A DNA stretch of 64,000 bases from Opeltia flavorubescens (GCA_000442125.1 KE546976.1:248001-312000), one strand, 5' to 3'; numbered from the stretch's first letter, positions 11,227-21,965 are shown. Notes: generated from the letters alone by a model not told the origin. A program made the numbers and translations.

Positions 11227-11595
11227 GCCAAAGATTCATACTTACTCCAGGGAAATAGATGAAAGAAGCTTAGTGCCGGCTTATTTTCGGCTCTTTTCCA
11301 CGCCAGGGCATAAGGAAAGCATCAATGCATAGACTTTTATGCAAGCATAGTATTGCTGCTTCTAGTATTGCTGCTTCCATGCCGAAGATTTATACTTTTC
11401 TTGAGAAATCAGATGAATAAGGCTCAGTAACGGCTAAACTTGGATTGAGTTTCGGCCTTGTATATAGGTATGAAAATAGGTTGTTTTATGCGGAGGTTCC
11501 TCTCGATCGGTAATCTGCGCCTGCGCCGAAAGTCTGTACTTAATCCTAAATGAATGAACTAAAAAGCTTAGATCCGGTCAAACTTCGGAAATTTG
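11227..11595 (+). repeat. three degenerate direct repeats, period about 150 bp
   Basis: The units start GCCAAAGATTCATACTT (11227), GCCGAAGATTTATACTT (11381) and GCCGAAAGTCTGTACTT (11525). Each continues with an A-rich stretch, an AAGCTTAG/AGGCTCAG-like block and CCGGCT/CGGCTA/CCGGTC. Identity is only moderate and falls away after about 65 bp. It could be an old tandem array or remnants of one inserted element. Confidence 0.45.
11348..11377 (+). repeat. 15-bp perfect tandem duplication
   Basis: TAGTATTGCTGCTTC occurs twice in succession (11348-11362 and 11363-11377). It lies between the first two copies of the longer degenerate repeat. Confidence 0.85.
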
Positions 11596-11875
11596 GTCAT
11601 TGCCTCCATCTTTGCAAATATCAATGGAAAGAGGAACTCAATACCCAATATCATAAACAATCGCTTATGTTCTTAGATATTGCATTTAATTAATCTCTAC
11701 ATGCGAACTCCTACACACCGTGGAACTATTTCGAACACTCTCACACCTCGTTCTCCCACTTGCAATCATTCATCCTCCCGTGCCATGATATGCTATGCTT
11801 CACACACTTTCACCAAACATACACCCACCTCTTCAATCACGCCCTTCTTCAAAACCCCTTCCTCAACCATCCAGA

Positions 11876-12154
11876 CTAAATCCCTCCTTTACCTAACCCA
11901 GCCTCCGTTGTCTTCCCATTCACCTCACCACCCCCACCTCCTCCGGCTTGATGATACTGCGGATTTGCCACCTCCCCCACCGTGATCCCGCCACTCATCA
12001 ACACCTCCTCTTGCTGTTTCAGCTGCTCCCTTTTTGCTGCTTGTTTCCGTTTCCGCTCAGTAGGGTCAGGTACTCGGAAGGAGGAGAGTGGTGTCGGCTC
12101 GAGGGTGCTGCGAGTGGATTGTTTGGAGGTGGGGCGCGAGAGGAAGCAGCCCAT
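11876..12154 (-). CDS. small protein with N-terminal MGC acylation motif
   Basis: Single-exon frame of 92 aa on the minus strand, ATG at 12154. It begins MGCFLSRPTSK. Gly2 plus Cys3 plus Ser6 fits the pattern for N-myristoylation followed by palmitoylation, so a membrane-tethered protein is likely. The middle (PTERKRKQAAKREQLKQQEE) is a charged, probably helical segment, and the C-terminus is Gly-rich with six glycines in a row. I do not recognise a family. Support comes from the start motif and the lack of a better frame; the base composition is very skewed here, so overlapping frames on both strands are also open. It sits between FAR11 and the Cys-rich gene, divergent from the latter. Confidence 0.5.
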   Translation of the reverse strand: MGCFLSRPTSKQSTRSTLEPTPLSSFRVPDPTERKRKQAAKREQLKQQEEVLMSGGITVGEVANPQYHQAGGGGGGEVNGKTTEAGLGKGGI

Positions 12155-12696
12155 GTTGTGTGGGTTGAGACAGGAGGGAGAGGTGAGGGGGGTGTGGTGA
12201 AGTGGTGGGTAAAAGAGCTTTTGAGGGGGGAGGTGGGAGACGAGAAGAGGGCGACGTTGATGGGGAAGGGGTGGTTGTTTGGTGGGTTGATGCGACGGCC
12301 GATCCGTTGAATCGTGAATGGGTTGAATTGGATAGGTGGCGGGAGGGCCGCTGTCAACGATGGCGTTAATTGGTGAATAAGGTACCAGAAATTTCCTCTA
12401 TCTGAAGTCTATCAAATGTATTGAGTCCTCTTTTGGTGTTTGCTAACAATGGTATTGTTAAGGAAGATCTCTGTCCGGGAACAAAGGGAGATGACGAAGA
12501 AGTCAAGAAAGCCGAGCTGTGTGAACAATGTTCTTTGTATCCCATTGTTGATTGGTGATCGTGTGAGGTATAAGTAAGTGATCTTGTTTCAGATCTTATT
12601 CTTCATCCTCTATTCATCCAGCTCGAACAGTCAGTCCTCTCTGACTCTTCATCATCCAACCTCCATCGTCTCAGGTATCGGTCAGCGACCTCCATC
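12155..12696. other. intergenic, divergent promoter
   Basis: 542 bp. G-rich on the plus strand at 12170-12280, so frames are open on both strands by composition alone. Nothing else is seen. Confidence 0.4.
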
Positions 12697-13187
12697 ATGT
12701 GCTTCGGCCCATGCACCACCTACGTCAAATGCGGCCACCAAAAGTTCGAGATCAGAGATGATTGCCAAGTCGGACGTAATTCCGAAGGCCATTGCAGGAG
12801 CAATGCTTTCACAGTCACTCGGCATACGAGCAGTCTCACCCCAAGTCTCTGCGTCCATTGCTATCGTCGCTCTGTTGATGACATTATTGCTCGCTTCAAT
12901 CAGAAGATTACTCAAAAGGAGCGAGTTATTGCGCGTCTGACTCGGTATCTGGAAAAAGCCACGCCTGCAGAACACGAAGCAATGAAATCAGCGATTTCGC
13001 AGATGGAAGTTGACAGGGGCGAGCTGATTGACGGACGATATGCTGAGCTAGAGGAATTTCGCATTGAGCAAGGCGTGTGGGGCGATGGGTGAGTCTATGA
13101 TGCGCGGATAGCTCAGTTGGAGTGCTGATGGGGTGTAGGGGCCCGTATAAAGGCTACATGCCCTTTGGAACAAGAGCACCAGAGTAA
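12697..13187 (+). CDS. small Cys-rich protein with coiled-coil
   Basis: Two exons, 12697-13088 and 13139-13187, giving 146 aa. The 50-bp intron runs GTGAGT...GTGTAG with a CTGAT branch, and the second exon adds the tail GPYKGYMPFGTRAPE. The N-terminus has Cys and His spacing MCFGPCTTYVKCGH, then DDC, GHC and CVHCYRR, which looks like a small zinc-binding module. I have seen this style in many short mould proteins without assigned function. Residues about 65-115 are predicted helical and charged, possibly a coiled coil. No signal peptide is visible. The intron contains a stretch resembling the 5' half of a tRNA (see findings). Confidence 0.65.
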
Positions 13188-13391
13188 GTTTCCTTCGGAA
13201 AAATCCTGGTCTTATATGCATTAAGGTCGGTTAACCTGTAGATTGCCTTTTGTCAGCGTCACTACACATGATTCGAGGTAACAACTATTACCTGAATAAA
13301 ATTTCTAGCCGCCTCTCCAATAGTACGTAGTACGCAAGCTGAAATAGTCATCTTTTACAGGCCACAGCAGCTGCATCATTCAATATTGATA

Positions 13392-15845
13392 TCAAATGCT
13401 CCCTTCGATTTGTTTCTTCACCCATTTCTCTAGTCCTCCTGTTGCTATGATCTCCTGCACGTTGGGTGGCAGCTCTCCGACTTTTTGGCTCCACTTCGGA
13501 CCCTTCTCTCCTTCCTGTACGTCTACCTTACTCTTGCGAACATCCCAAACAAGTTTCCAGCCTGTGCGGCGCGTAAGTAGCTTTTCTTTTCGCGGAACGA
13601 CTGGAGGTGCTGGCGGTGGCGAGTCAAGAGATTCCTGATTCTGAGATGGCTCAGCGACATTCTGTTGCGAGGTCGGCGAAACAGTCTCTGAGAATGTCTG
13701 CCTCAGACGCTGAACAAGTTTCGGGACTTCAACCCCCATAAGAGCATTGTTGATACTGTTCCGTGAGAAAATATTGCCAAAGCTTCCGGCTACAACCAAA
13801 GGGATCTTCTTCGCAAGGATTGCGGTAGCAGCCTGCTCTCTAGAGCTTCCGCAGCCAAAGTTGAAGCCAGCAACTAGGATATCTCCTTCCCGAGCTGTCG
13901 AAGAGAATTGCCTGTCATAGTTCATCATGCACACTTCAGCCATTTTATCTGTAGAAACATCATCTTGATATGTGTATTTCCCAGGGTAGATACCGTCGGT
14001 GTTGATATTATCGGCATCACAGAAGACGATCTCCCCTTCCACTCGTTCGGGGAAGCCTGGCAAGACTTCCGTCAGCTGATCGCTTGTTTCGGACAAGGCC
14101 TCTGATCCGTGAATTTCTTTCTGACCATCCTCTACCAATGTATCTAGTTGCCCAATGATTTTCTCCAGAGCCTCGTCGGCATTGATCATCCTATCTTCTT
14201 CCTTGATGCCATCACCCTCACCTCTGATTACCCCCGACCATCCTGGTGGCTGATTGTACCAGCCAGGACCAGATATCCTTCCATGCAAAGCGCTTGCGGC
14301 AACGACCTCTGGAGATGCAAGGTAGGCTTTAGCATCAGTGGATCCCATACGGGCCTTGAAGTTGCGGTTGCTCGCGCTGATACCTACTTCACCAGGCTCT
14401 AGCAGTCCGGTGCCTAGTCCAATGCAGGGACCGCAACCCGCAGGTAGAGGTTTCGCACCTGCTTCTAGCATAGCTTGCCAATCCCCCGAGGCCTCCGCGG
14501 CGGCTTGTTCTGGAGCAGACGCTGCTGCAATGTAGAAGTTGACACCGTCTGCGATCTTTGGTATGCTTTTACCGTTCTGTTCTGCTGCGTCTTTGAATAC
14601 CTTTGCAGCAGCTGCAAGGTCAGAGGCCCGAGAGTTAGTGCAAGAGACCAAATACGCTTTGTCGACCTTCAGATTTTGGGCGGCAAGATCATGAAGTGGA
14701 GTGGCCACTTTGACCGAATTAGGTCCAGACACGTAGGGCGAGAGGGTCGAAAGATTGAGATGGAGATACTTGGCATATTTTGCTCCACGGTCTGCAGATA
14801 GTTGATTGGCGAATAGATCTTCGAGGCGCTGATGAGTGAATTGTGCCCTTCTCCCGCTGTCTCCTACTGCTTGATTGAAGGCTGTCTCGGTAGCCTTGTA
14901 CTTCAACCACCGTTGGAGAGTCTCGTCAATGGGAAAAAGACCGGTCAGAGCACCCCACTCAGTTGTCATGTTGGCGATGGCCAGCCGATCGTCAACTTTA
15001 AGACTGCTCATTGATTCTTCCGAGCCAGCAAATTCGATGGCATGATTCAAAACCTCATCATGGCTGAAGAGTCCACACAGAGCTACAATGACATCTTTAC
15101 CCGTCACACCTGGAGGCAAGGTTCCGGTAAATGTGACTTTACAAATCGGAGGTATCTGCCACCATGTCTTTGATGTAGCCCAGATGCTCGCAGCGTCGGT
15201 CCGTACCACTGGTGTTCCCAAACAGCCGACCCCCCCATACATATTTGAATGGCTGTCCGAAGCAACGGCAAGTGTCCCTGGCCAAGCATAGCCCTCTTCA
15301 ACCATGATCTGATGCCCTATACCCCGTCCAGCAGGATAGAAGGCGACCCCTTGTCGCTTAGCAAACTCTTCGATCTGACGGTATTTTTTAAGATTGCCCT
15401 CGCTCTTGTTCTGAACATCGTGGTCGAGGGTCATGACTATCTGTTCTTTGTCGTTGATGTTGGAAGCACCAATTGAAAGGAATTTGGTTGCCACTGGCCA
15501 TGAATTGTCGTGGGTCATACATCTGTATGGCGATAGGGTGACATAGTCGCCGGATTTGACAAGCTTATCCTTTGGGATGCCGATGCAATGTCGCTGGACA
15601 ATCTTCTCTGTCAGGGTCTGAGGAGTTGCTGGGGGTGTCCGAAGAGACGACAGAATCGTTGAAGTAGAGCTGTCCTCCAATTGAGCGTGAAAGACATCTT
15701 GAGACGCAGGATGAGTGGAAGCAAATGCCCTGCGCAGGTGTACAGACGGTGCCTTGAATTGGCGCTGACGAGGATTGACTCGGTAGGTGAGCGACTTCTT
15801 TGACCAAAGAGACAGAGTCTGGCAATGAGACCGAGGTAATACCAT
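13392..15845 (-). CDS. LYS4: homoaconitase, mitochondrial (lysine biosynthesis)
   Basis: Single exon on the minus strand, 817 aa from the first in-frame ATG at 15845; a TGA lies just upstream. Homoaconitase converts homocitrate to homoisocitrate through cis-homoaconitate in the alpha-aminoadipate lysine pathway of fungi. The [4Fe-4S] ligands are seen as Cys402 (VSCTNSR) and Cys471/Cys474 (GCGPCIG). Other aconitase-family motifs are [19 protein letters not shown] and the swivel-domain string [14 protein letters not shown]. The first 45 residues are basic and Ser/Thr-rich, as expected of a mitochondrial presequence. The insert rich in Pro and Gln near the C-terminus (about residues 715-755) is low-complexity. 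The gene is transcribed divergently from SER1 across 344 bp. Confidence 0.98.
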   Translation of the reverse strand: MVLPRSHCQTLSLWSKKSLTYRVNPRQRQFKAPSVHLRRAFASTHPASQDVFHAQLEDSSTSTILSSLRTPPATPQTLTEKIVQRHCIGIPKDKLVKSGDYVTLSPYRCMTHDNSWPVATKFLSIGASNINDKEQIVMTLDHDVQNKSEGNLKKYRQIEEFAKRQGVAFYPAGRGIGHQIMVEEGYAWPGTLAVASDSHSNMYGGVGCLGTPVVRTDAASIWATSKTWWQIPPICKVTFTGTLPPGVTGKDVIVALCGLFSHDEVLNHAIEFAGSEESMSSLKVDDRLAIANMTTEWGALTGLFPIDETLQRWLKYKATETAFNQAVGDSGRRAQFTHQRLEDLFANQLSADRGAKYAKYLHLNLSTLSPYVSGPNSVKVATPLHDLAAQNLKVDKAYLVSCTNSRASDLAAAAKVFKDAAEQNGKSIPKIADGVNFYIAAASAPEQAAAEASGDWQAMLEAGAKPLPAGCGPCIGLGTGLLEPGEVGISASNRNFKARMGSTDAKAYLASPEVVAASALHGRISGPGWYNQPPGWSGVIRGEGDGIKEEDRMINADEALEKIIGQLDTLVEDGQKEIHGSEALSETSDQLTEVLPGFPERVEGEIVFCDADNINTDGIYPGKYTYQDDVSTDKMAEVCMMNYDRQFSSTAREGDILVAGFNFGCGSSREQAATAILAKKIPLVVAGSFGNIFSRNSINNALMGVEVPKLVQRLRQTFSETVSPTSQQNVAEPSQNQESLDSPPPAPPVVPRKEKLLTRRTGWKLVWDVRKSKVDVQEGEKGPKWSQKVGELPPNVQEIIATGGLEKWVKKQIEGSI

Positions 15846-16189
15846 GACACCAGCGGTCAGACTCACTATTCAAAGTGGACGAGGAACGCAGCTAGTTGGA
15901 GAGTGACAGCTTCAAAAATTTTGGCTCCTCCAAACCATGGTAGCAGGCGCTAGACCCGAATAAGAGACATAGGTCATTAACCCTACGCGATATGTCTCCT
16001 AGTGTCGCGGTCATCCTGCAGTCAGAAGCATTGCGTGCTTACGAGTATTGGCTTTCAGACCACTCCCTTTGACTCAATCGTAGTGAATAAAAAGAGCTTG
16101 TCGATCAAAATTTCTTCTCTTTCATACTATACTTTCTTCTAGTCTAGAAAACATTTTCACAAAGAATTTTCCTGCCTTCAGTATTCGAT
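15846..16189. promoter_or_regulatory. shared promoter of LYS4 and SER1
   Basis: 344 bp separate the ATGs of two divergent amino-acid biosynthesis genes. It contains a TGACTCA heptamer (16070-16076) and a near match TGAGTCT on the minus strand (15860-15866, at the LYS4 edge). Pyrimidine-rich sequence at 16105-16140 precedes the SER1 start. Joint control by the cross-pathway (Gcn4/CpcA) regulator is an inference. Confidence 0.5.
16070..16076 (+). promoter_or_regulatory. Gcn4/CPC1-type site TGACTCA
   Basis: This is a perfect match to the consensus bound by Gcn4/CPC1/CpcA, about 120 bp upstream of SER1 and 225 bp upstream of LYS4. The heptamer also occurs by chance elsewhere in the window (for example near 24155, 43348 and 61945), so only its position between two amino-acid genes makes it meaningful. 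Confidence 0.45.
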
Positions 16190-17544
16190 ATGCCTAGTCG
16201 TGAGGAAGTAGCCTATTTTGGTGCTGGTCCAGCTCCAATGCCCACTGCTGTGCTTGAAAAAGGGGCTCAAGCTTTTGTAAATTTTGAAGACACCGGCTTG
16301 TCCCTGGCAGAAATCTCGCATCGGTCAGCAACGGCAAACAAAGTCTTAGCCGACACCAAGTCTGCCCTTATTTCTCTACTACAGATTCCAGATAGTCATG
16401 ATATCCTCTTTATGCACGGTGGCGGAAGTGGTGAGTTCAGTGCCGTCGTTTTCAATCTGGTCTCTGTGTGGGTTGAAAAACGAAGAAAAGCAGCCGAGGC
16501 CGAACTTGGTGGAGATGAACAGAAAGTGGTCGAGAGGGTGACGAAAGAGCTTGGAGAGGATCTCAGACTTGATTACCTCGTGACAGGATCTTGGTCACTA
16601 AAGGCTTCTCAAGAAGCCGCAAACCTGCTAGAACCACTTGGGAAGGGGCTCATCAACGTCGCTCTTGACTCTCGGCAAAGCAATAATGGCAAATTCGGCA
16701 CCATCCCGTCCGAAGAAGACTGGAATCTCACGCCGAGTAGAGCCAAGGGAGGCAAAGGCAGCGCATTTGTATATTACTGTGACAATGAGACGGTTGATGG
16801 CGTCGAATTTCCCAGCTTCCCCAAGTGTCTGGAACCTTCTCAAAATCAAGATGACGATCCATTAGTGGTCGCTGACATGAGCTCCAATTTCTTAAGCAGA
16901 CGTGTAGATGTCAGCAAGTATGCGGTCATCTTTGTACGTAGACATCGGATCAAAGCCCTGAAGATACTAACCGTAGGTAGGGTGGTGCTCAAAAGAACAT
17001 TGGGATTACCGACGTCACTCTAGTAATCGTACGGAAGGATATCCTCTCTACTCAAGCATCTTCCAAATTTCTACACGCTATTGGTGTCTGGTCTCCACCA
17101 GTAGTGTTCAGCTGGCCTACCATTGCCAAGAACAATTCACTTTATAACACCATGCCGATATTCAGTATCTGGATCGCCGGCGAAGTGATGCGTGGCCTCC
17201 TTTCAACACATGGAGAGAAAGGAATCACTGGTCAGGAAGAATTAGCTAACCAAAAAGCTCAAATTCTCTATGACGTCCTTGATAAGTATCCCGACGTATA
17301 CCAGGCCGTCACTAGCCGGGATGTTCGTAGCAGGATGAATATATGCTTCCGTATTCGGGGAGGAGACTCTGCGCAAGAGAAGACATTCCTGGAGTACGCA
17401 GAAGGACAGTTACTTCAAGGTCTGAAGGGGCACCGTAGCGTTGGAGGGATCAGAGCAAGCAATTACAACGCAGTTCCTCTCAAGAATGTTGAGAGAGTGG
17501 CTACGTATATGGAAGAATTTGCGCAGAAAAGCAAGCCAGCGTAG
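16190..17544 (+). CDS. SER1: phosphoserine aminotransferase
   Basis: Two exons, 16190-16933 and 16981-17544, giving 435 aa. The 47-bp intron runs GTACGT...GGTAG with a CTAAC branch. The enzyme is PLP-dependent and converts 3-phosphohydroxypyruvate plus glutamate to phosphoserine in serine synthesis. Family marks are FGAGPAPMP near the N-terminus, EISHRS, HGGGSGEF (cofactor phosphate loop), VADMSSNF, and GGAQKN with the Schiff-base Lys at residue 253, just after the exon junction. The C-terminal string GGIRASNYNAV is also diagnostic. Length agrees with other fungal forms. It shares its promoter with LYS4. Confidence 0.97.
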
Positions 17545-18642
17545 GCCGGTCAATTAGCAGTTTCCCCCACTTGATTCAACAATGAGAGAGTAATCCAGTA
17601 ACAAGGTCTACATCTCAATTCTGAGAAGTCCTGGGACGTAGCCGCTTCATATTCAACAATGTCACCAGTAAACTCAATTGTGTCTCTTCTCTCGAATCAT
17701 TTTCACGTATTGACGCCGTGACTAATCGAAAGTACGACGATCAAATTAAAGAGACCTACCTCTACCAGCAATAAAAGCTCTTTACTCTTGAAGGTTGAGA
17801 ATCTCGAGCTCTGAAACACAAGTGGTGCACAGTCGACAAGGAGTTGACCTGCTTGTTAAGAGAATACATGAAGAAGACCGGAATACCGTCGCCAAATCAG
17901 AAATCGTTCTTCTTGGATTCAATGACCAATCCTAGTGTACAGACTTTGTCTCAATCCACCATCCAGCTTACTCGAGTCTAAGCATCTATGGCGTGGATCT
18001 GCCGAGGCAAGCATTGATTTTTCTGGAGATACGGTATTCTGGAGAGAGGTCTCTACATCATGGTTTGTTAGTATTTGCTGAAGTCGAATAGCCTTTGGTA
18101 TTGTAAAATATTCGTCCATGGGTCTTGTACCCACGAGCCTATTGCAAATTTCAAACAATACCCAGCAAAGCTGTGAGAAAGACCATTGTCAAAGTCCGTT
18201 GTCAAATGGAGATGCTCCTTCGAGAGTAGCGGGTATGCATGATGAAACATGATATTACATGTCGATCGGCAGGGCGGATACTGTCCCAAGCAAACGCTAC
18301 CATGATGTTGCACCACATCAGAGCATATCTCCACCAAATTTGTCATCCTGAACTTGATTACTAGGAAACTTACGCATAGCTGGTACAACGATGAGTGTTC
18401 TCCATTATGTCACCGCATTAGAACAGATCTTTTGTTGAGACAAACGCATGTCTCCCATCTTCGATCCGACGCAACACTGCAAAGCTCGGAAATTCTCCAG
18501 TCATCTGGCAATAGCCTTGGATCTCTGGTCAATTAAGCCACACTAAAGAAAATCTACAGGAGAGATATCTGCGTCCTTATTGCTGTCTTTGGTCTGTATT
18601 TGTTGTTGGTGTTAGGATTTTTTACTAAAAGTTCAATCAGAT
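17545..18642. other. intergenic
   Basis: 1.1 kb. Only short frames on both strands, with no recognisable motif. It marks the change from conserved genes to the orphan-gene region. Confidence 0.4.
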
Positions 18643-19107
18643 ATGTCCGACCGCATGCGACTCTCTGACGACCAAGTTTCCTACATTACTGCCTTAGCCA
18701 AGCATCGAAAAGGCATCACCGCCGAGAATCTAGCCTCAACGGTAGTGAAGATATGGGGCGATCCATTCGATGGGAACACTATCCACCAAACACTCCGTGA
18801 GCTGAAGGGTAAAGCTGATAGAAACAAACCTAATCAATACGATCCCTACTGGTCAGTCAAAGACCCATTCAAACAAACTCATTTGAAGATTTATTCGTGG
18901 CTCTATGAGACGGCAATCTTGCAGATTGACTTGGAGAATGCCATGGACAATGTTACGAAGGCGTCATTTCGTGAAAGGTGGAACAGACAAAAGCGTGCGA
19001 ATGAATTTGGAAATGGAACGATGAAGCCAGCTATTCGAGATCTTACAATCGTGGATCAGATGAAACGAGACGGTATCATGGACAAGAAGGATAAAAACCA
19101 CGCATGA
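18643..19107 (+). CDS. small orphan protein with HTH-like helical core
   Basis: Single-exon 154-aa protein with ATG in good context (AGATATGTC). No named family is recognised. Residues about 8-58 look like three short helices (DDQVSYITALAKHR, TAENLASTVVKIW, GNTIHQTLRELKG), the layout of a homeodomain-like helix-turn-helix. The remainder is charged and basic, ending KKDKNHA. The same kind of core recurs in seven other small genes downstream and once in a large protein at 60.1 kb. No signal peptide or membrane helix is seen. A DNA-binding or protein-binding role is conjecture. Confidence 0.65.
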   Translation: MSDRMRLSDDQVSYITALAKHRKGITAENLASTVVKIWGDPFDGNTIHQTLRELKGKADRNKPNQYDPYWSVKDPFKQTHLKIYSWLYETAILQIDLENAMDNVTKASFRERWNRQKRANEFGNGTMKPAIRDLTIVDQMKRDGIMDKKDKNHA

Positions 19108-20121
19108 TCCGCGAGTCTGGAATGGACAATGATGGTAGAATTCAGCCAGGCACTGGTCCCTCTGCAAACTACAAAGGGAAGGTGAAGACATGGTGATTGT
19201 GCGAAAAGAGGGTATTGTCTCACAGTGCCATACCTCGGTCTTCATCTCGTTCCTCAATGGGTTTAAGTATTCGACATACTTCGAGCTTGGAGACTGGGTT
19301 CGAACTAGGGATCGCATTCAGGACACTTGAAGTTCATCTTTGGCATTTTGTCATTTGATCCTTTGAGAGCCTCAAGCTTGATTGTTCCCTAAAGTCACCA
19401 GCGACTACGTAGTCTTCGGATCGCAATTGGAAACCGCGAACGCTACTTCTCATGGCACAAGTCAATCATAAGTGATATAGCGGCGCTACTCCTCATTGTT
19501 TCAATAATTTATGCGACTTTCTCATGACTGATAGACTCCTCCTCGATTGGAGCCTGCGATCTTCATCAATAGCTCACTACCAGCTCCGCACGAATCTAAA
19601 GATCAACATCCCAACCTGATCATCGATCGCTAATGTCGTGAGTCTAGGACTTGGCCACTACTTCTCGGGCCAAGTCAGTCGATCCATGGTTCATCTACTA
19701 GATCCCGACGACTTGCAGCACGCGCCGTGTGCACTTATAACGCGCCCGCTCTGGCCGTCCCGTTGTGTGGAGTCGCTCGTCGCGTAGGCCATGGTACGCA
19801 AACGCTTTGTACCCTTCTACTGCCAATCGGAGAAATTTTAATCGTACTTTTGCACATGAAATCACGATCACCGGCTTAACTATCACCCGGACGTGTTCGA
19901 GAACGCCGGGACTACTAGGGAGAGCCATTTGATAATTCGCAATGAAATCTGGATCGAAACGTGCAGGTGCATTAGGACCTAATTTCGGCAAGTTCACCAG
20001 AAGTGAGCCGGGTTAGCTTGACAGGTTTTTAGGTGCTCCTCTTTCTTCAGTATTCAACATCCTCAAACCCTTTATTACTGTTCCTGCTTGGCACTGTCTA
20101 TGCGGAAGCCCGTTTCAACTT
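19108..20121. other. intergenic
   Basis: 1.0 kb. A minus-strand frame at 19698-19997 has no ATG start and no family resemblance. A T-loop-like GGGTTCGAAC near 19295 has no matching stem or A box. Nothing is called. Confidence 0.4.
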
Positions 20122-20268
20122 ATGAGCTCCTCTGATCAGCTATTCCTGTTCCTAGTCTTTGTGGTCGTTCTTGTGCGTAGTTATCGGAGACTAGCCAAGA
20201 TAGAAAGGGAGCTCGAACGTCAAGCATATGACTTACCTCCTGAATCACGGCGACGATCTCTTATCTAG
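20122..20268 (+). CDS. possible short upstream ORF with one TM helix
   Basis: ATG at 20122 opens a 48-codon frame that starts with about 17 hydrophobic residues (LFLFLVFVVVLV) followed by a basic segment (RSYRRLAKIERELERQ). It stops at TAG 20266-20268, one base before an in-frame ATG (20270) of the next gene, in a different frame. It may be a translated uORF, a separate micro-protein, or a first exon whose splice site I could not place. Confidence 0.35.
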   Translation: MSSSDQLFLFLVFVVVLVRSYRRLAKIERELERQAYDLPPESRRRSLI

Positions 20269-20962
20269 GATGGATGACTCGAGACCGGAGGAGCCTTGTT
20301 CTTGCTGCACAGAAGAGCAGATAATGGTGGTAGCCGTCTACCTACAGTGTGACATCAACTTCGAACAACTTGCCCGTGTGATCACATTCAAGAGAGTCCT
20401 TGAAAGGGTGAATGAGTATCGGGACATATATAGCAGAGCACCTAACCCCGACCCATTCAATGTTGGGGCAGCAATCAGTATGGCATACCGTGTGGTAAAT
20501 CATGTGAACGCGGCAGATGCAAAAACCATGTTCAGCGCTGCCTGTTGGAAATTGAAGCATCCACGAGACACCTGCACCATCTCAGGATTGGATCTGCATC
20601 GATGCGCTCAGTATCCCCACAACTTCGAACGACGAAATCGAGACCTCGAGCCGTACAGACACCATTTCCGTGACTTGTGTGAAAAACTTATCGACTACAA
20701 CCAAGCAATGTACATGTACGAGTACAGGGAGGCGGTGGCCCCAGAAGAACACTCCTATCTCAACAGTCCTCCTAACAACTGGGAGAAGTTTCTATCTGTC
20801 TGCATAGGTCAGATTGGAAGAGTCTCGCGCTTCTACAACCAGTGCAAGGAATTGGTCGGCATAAAACAACAACTTGACGAGGGCTGGCCTCATGAACGAC
20901 CGTGGGACATGTACGCTCCCCCAGGACCGGCGATTCTCGACGGCGCTGTGCGAGAGCCTTGA
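20228..20962 (+). CDS. orphan protein, HTH-like N-terminal core
   Basis: Frame of 244 aa from ATG 20228, or 230 aa from ATG 20270 (MDDSRPEEPC), which I think more likely because the upstream short frame ends just before it. N-terminal EEQIMVVAVYLQC followed by NFEQLARVITFKRVL resembles the first two helices of the core shared by other small proteins of this region. The rest is helical, rich in His, Tyr, Arg and Asn, with several Cys (CSCC near the start; ACW, DTC, RCA in the middle). No signal peptide, TM helix or named domain is seen. Function unknown. Confidence 0.6.
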   Translation: MTYLLNHGDDLLSRMDDSRPEEPCSCCTEEQIMVVAVYLQCDINFEQLARVITFKRVLERVNEYRDIYSRAPNPDPFNVGAAISMAYRVVNHVNAADAKTMFSAACWKLKHPRDTCTISGLDLHRCAQYPHNFERRNRDLEPYRHHFRDLCEKLIDYNQAMYMYEYREAVAPEEHSYLNSPPNNWEKFLSVCIGQIGRVSRFYNQCKELVGIKQQLDEGWPHERPWDMYAPPGPAILDGAVREP

Positions 20963-21965
20963 TTGTCTCGTTGTGATGGACGGTGGAATACCTGTTGGCA
21001 TGGTATTGGAAGGTTGTGTTTAGGTCATCCGATGTACATCGAAGGATTTGGTGGAAGGACTCGGGATTTTGGGCAAAAAATCACTGCGATAGGGAAAATG
21101 GCAGCAACCTTTCTTGTATACTAGGCTCATGGATCATGACATATTGGCATTCGAACCAGCATCACCACTGATCGCTGATAATCAACTCAAGACCCCATTG
21201 CTTTGAACAATATCCAATTCCGAAAAAGATCTCACAGGGAGATTCAAGCCCCATTGCCTATTGCAATCGTAAATAACCAAGAATCACTCGCCCTATCTTA
21301 GAGATATCTCAGTTCAATTTCAGGGTCTCAAGTAGATCAGTCCCTGTCACGCTCTCAGTTAACATCCACAGCATCTCAAGCACCCCATACCCCAACCTCC
21401 CAACTGCCCTTTCCAACCGTAAACACCCCCGTTTTTCCCTCCAACCCACGCTAAAAGCAGCGTAACCACGAACCACCGGTACCTCAACGCCTCCCGAATC
21501 CAATTGGCAACTCTTGCCGTCCCACGTCCGTCAAGAACAGGGCTTGCCGTTACCTTCCCGTTCACCCATACTGACTCGTGCCGCTCAGCTGAGAAGATTC
21601 GGGCTCAAGGTTGTGCCGATGGACATTTCACAGCACTGACATGTGAAGACGGTTTCTGTGAAGATGGAGCGGTGTAGCACAGATAGTGAGTTTCTTCGAA
21701 ATAGGGAGGGTTCCCCGGATTTTTATTCGATTTTGGAGGGATTGGGGTAGGAGATGATTAGTCACGTTTCTACTCTGCTGTCCTTGATCATTGATTTTCT
21801 CCTTGAGGTTCATATGACACAACCCTAAGCTTCACTACTCATCGTGTATTTTACGTTTTGATTATTGTCTCTGTGTCTACACCTTCTTCATATCCTCCTC
21901 GTATCTTCTTCCACTCGCCACTAGTGCTCGCACGAATCTTAAATCTAAGGTTTTTGCGGAGCAAC
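20963..21965. other. intergenic
   Basis: 1.0 kb, no convincing gene or repeat. The last 130 bp are pyrimidine-rich and should be the 5' UTR of the next gene. Confidence 0.4.

Larger units (their letters stand above)
11000..11875. other. intergenic with three degenerate repeats
   Basis: No gene seen. Three diverged copies of a roughly 65-bp unit begin at 11227, 11381 and 11525, so the spacing is 154 and 144 bp. A perfect 15-bp tandem duplication lies at 11348-11377. The plus-strand stretch 11700-11875 is pyrimidine-rich. Confidence 0.5.

Noticed and set aside
12019-12357. Several overlapping frames around the MGC gene.
   Set aside because: Explained by extreme strand composition; only the MGC frame has a sensible start motif.
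19285-19315. T-loop-like GGTTCGAAC suggesting a tRNA gene.
   Set aside because: No stem pairing around the loop and no A box at a suitable distance on either strand.
19698-19997. Minus-strand frame with DPDFIA resembling DDDFIA of the RLL family.
   Set aside because: No ATG at its start, no RLL block or C-terminal block; the match is six residues.
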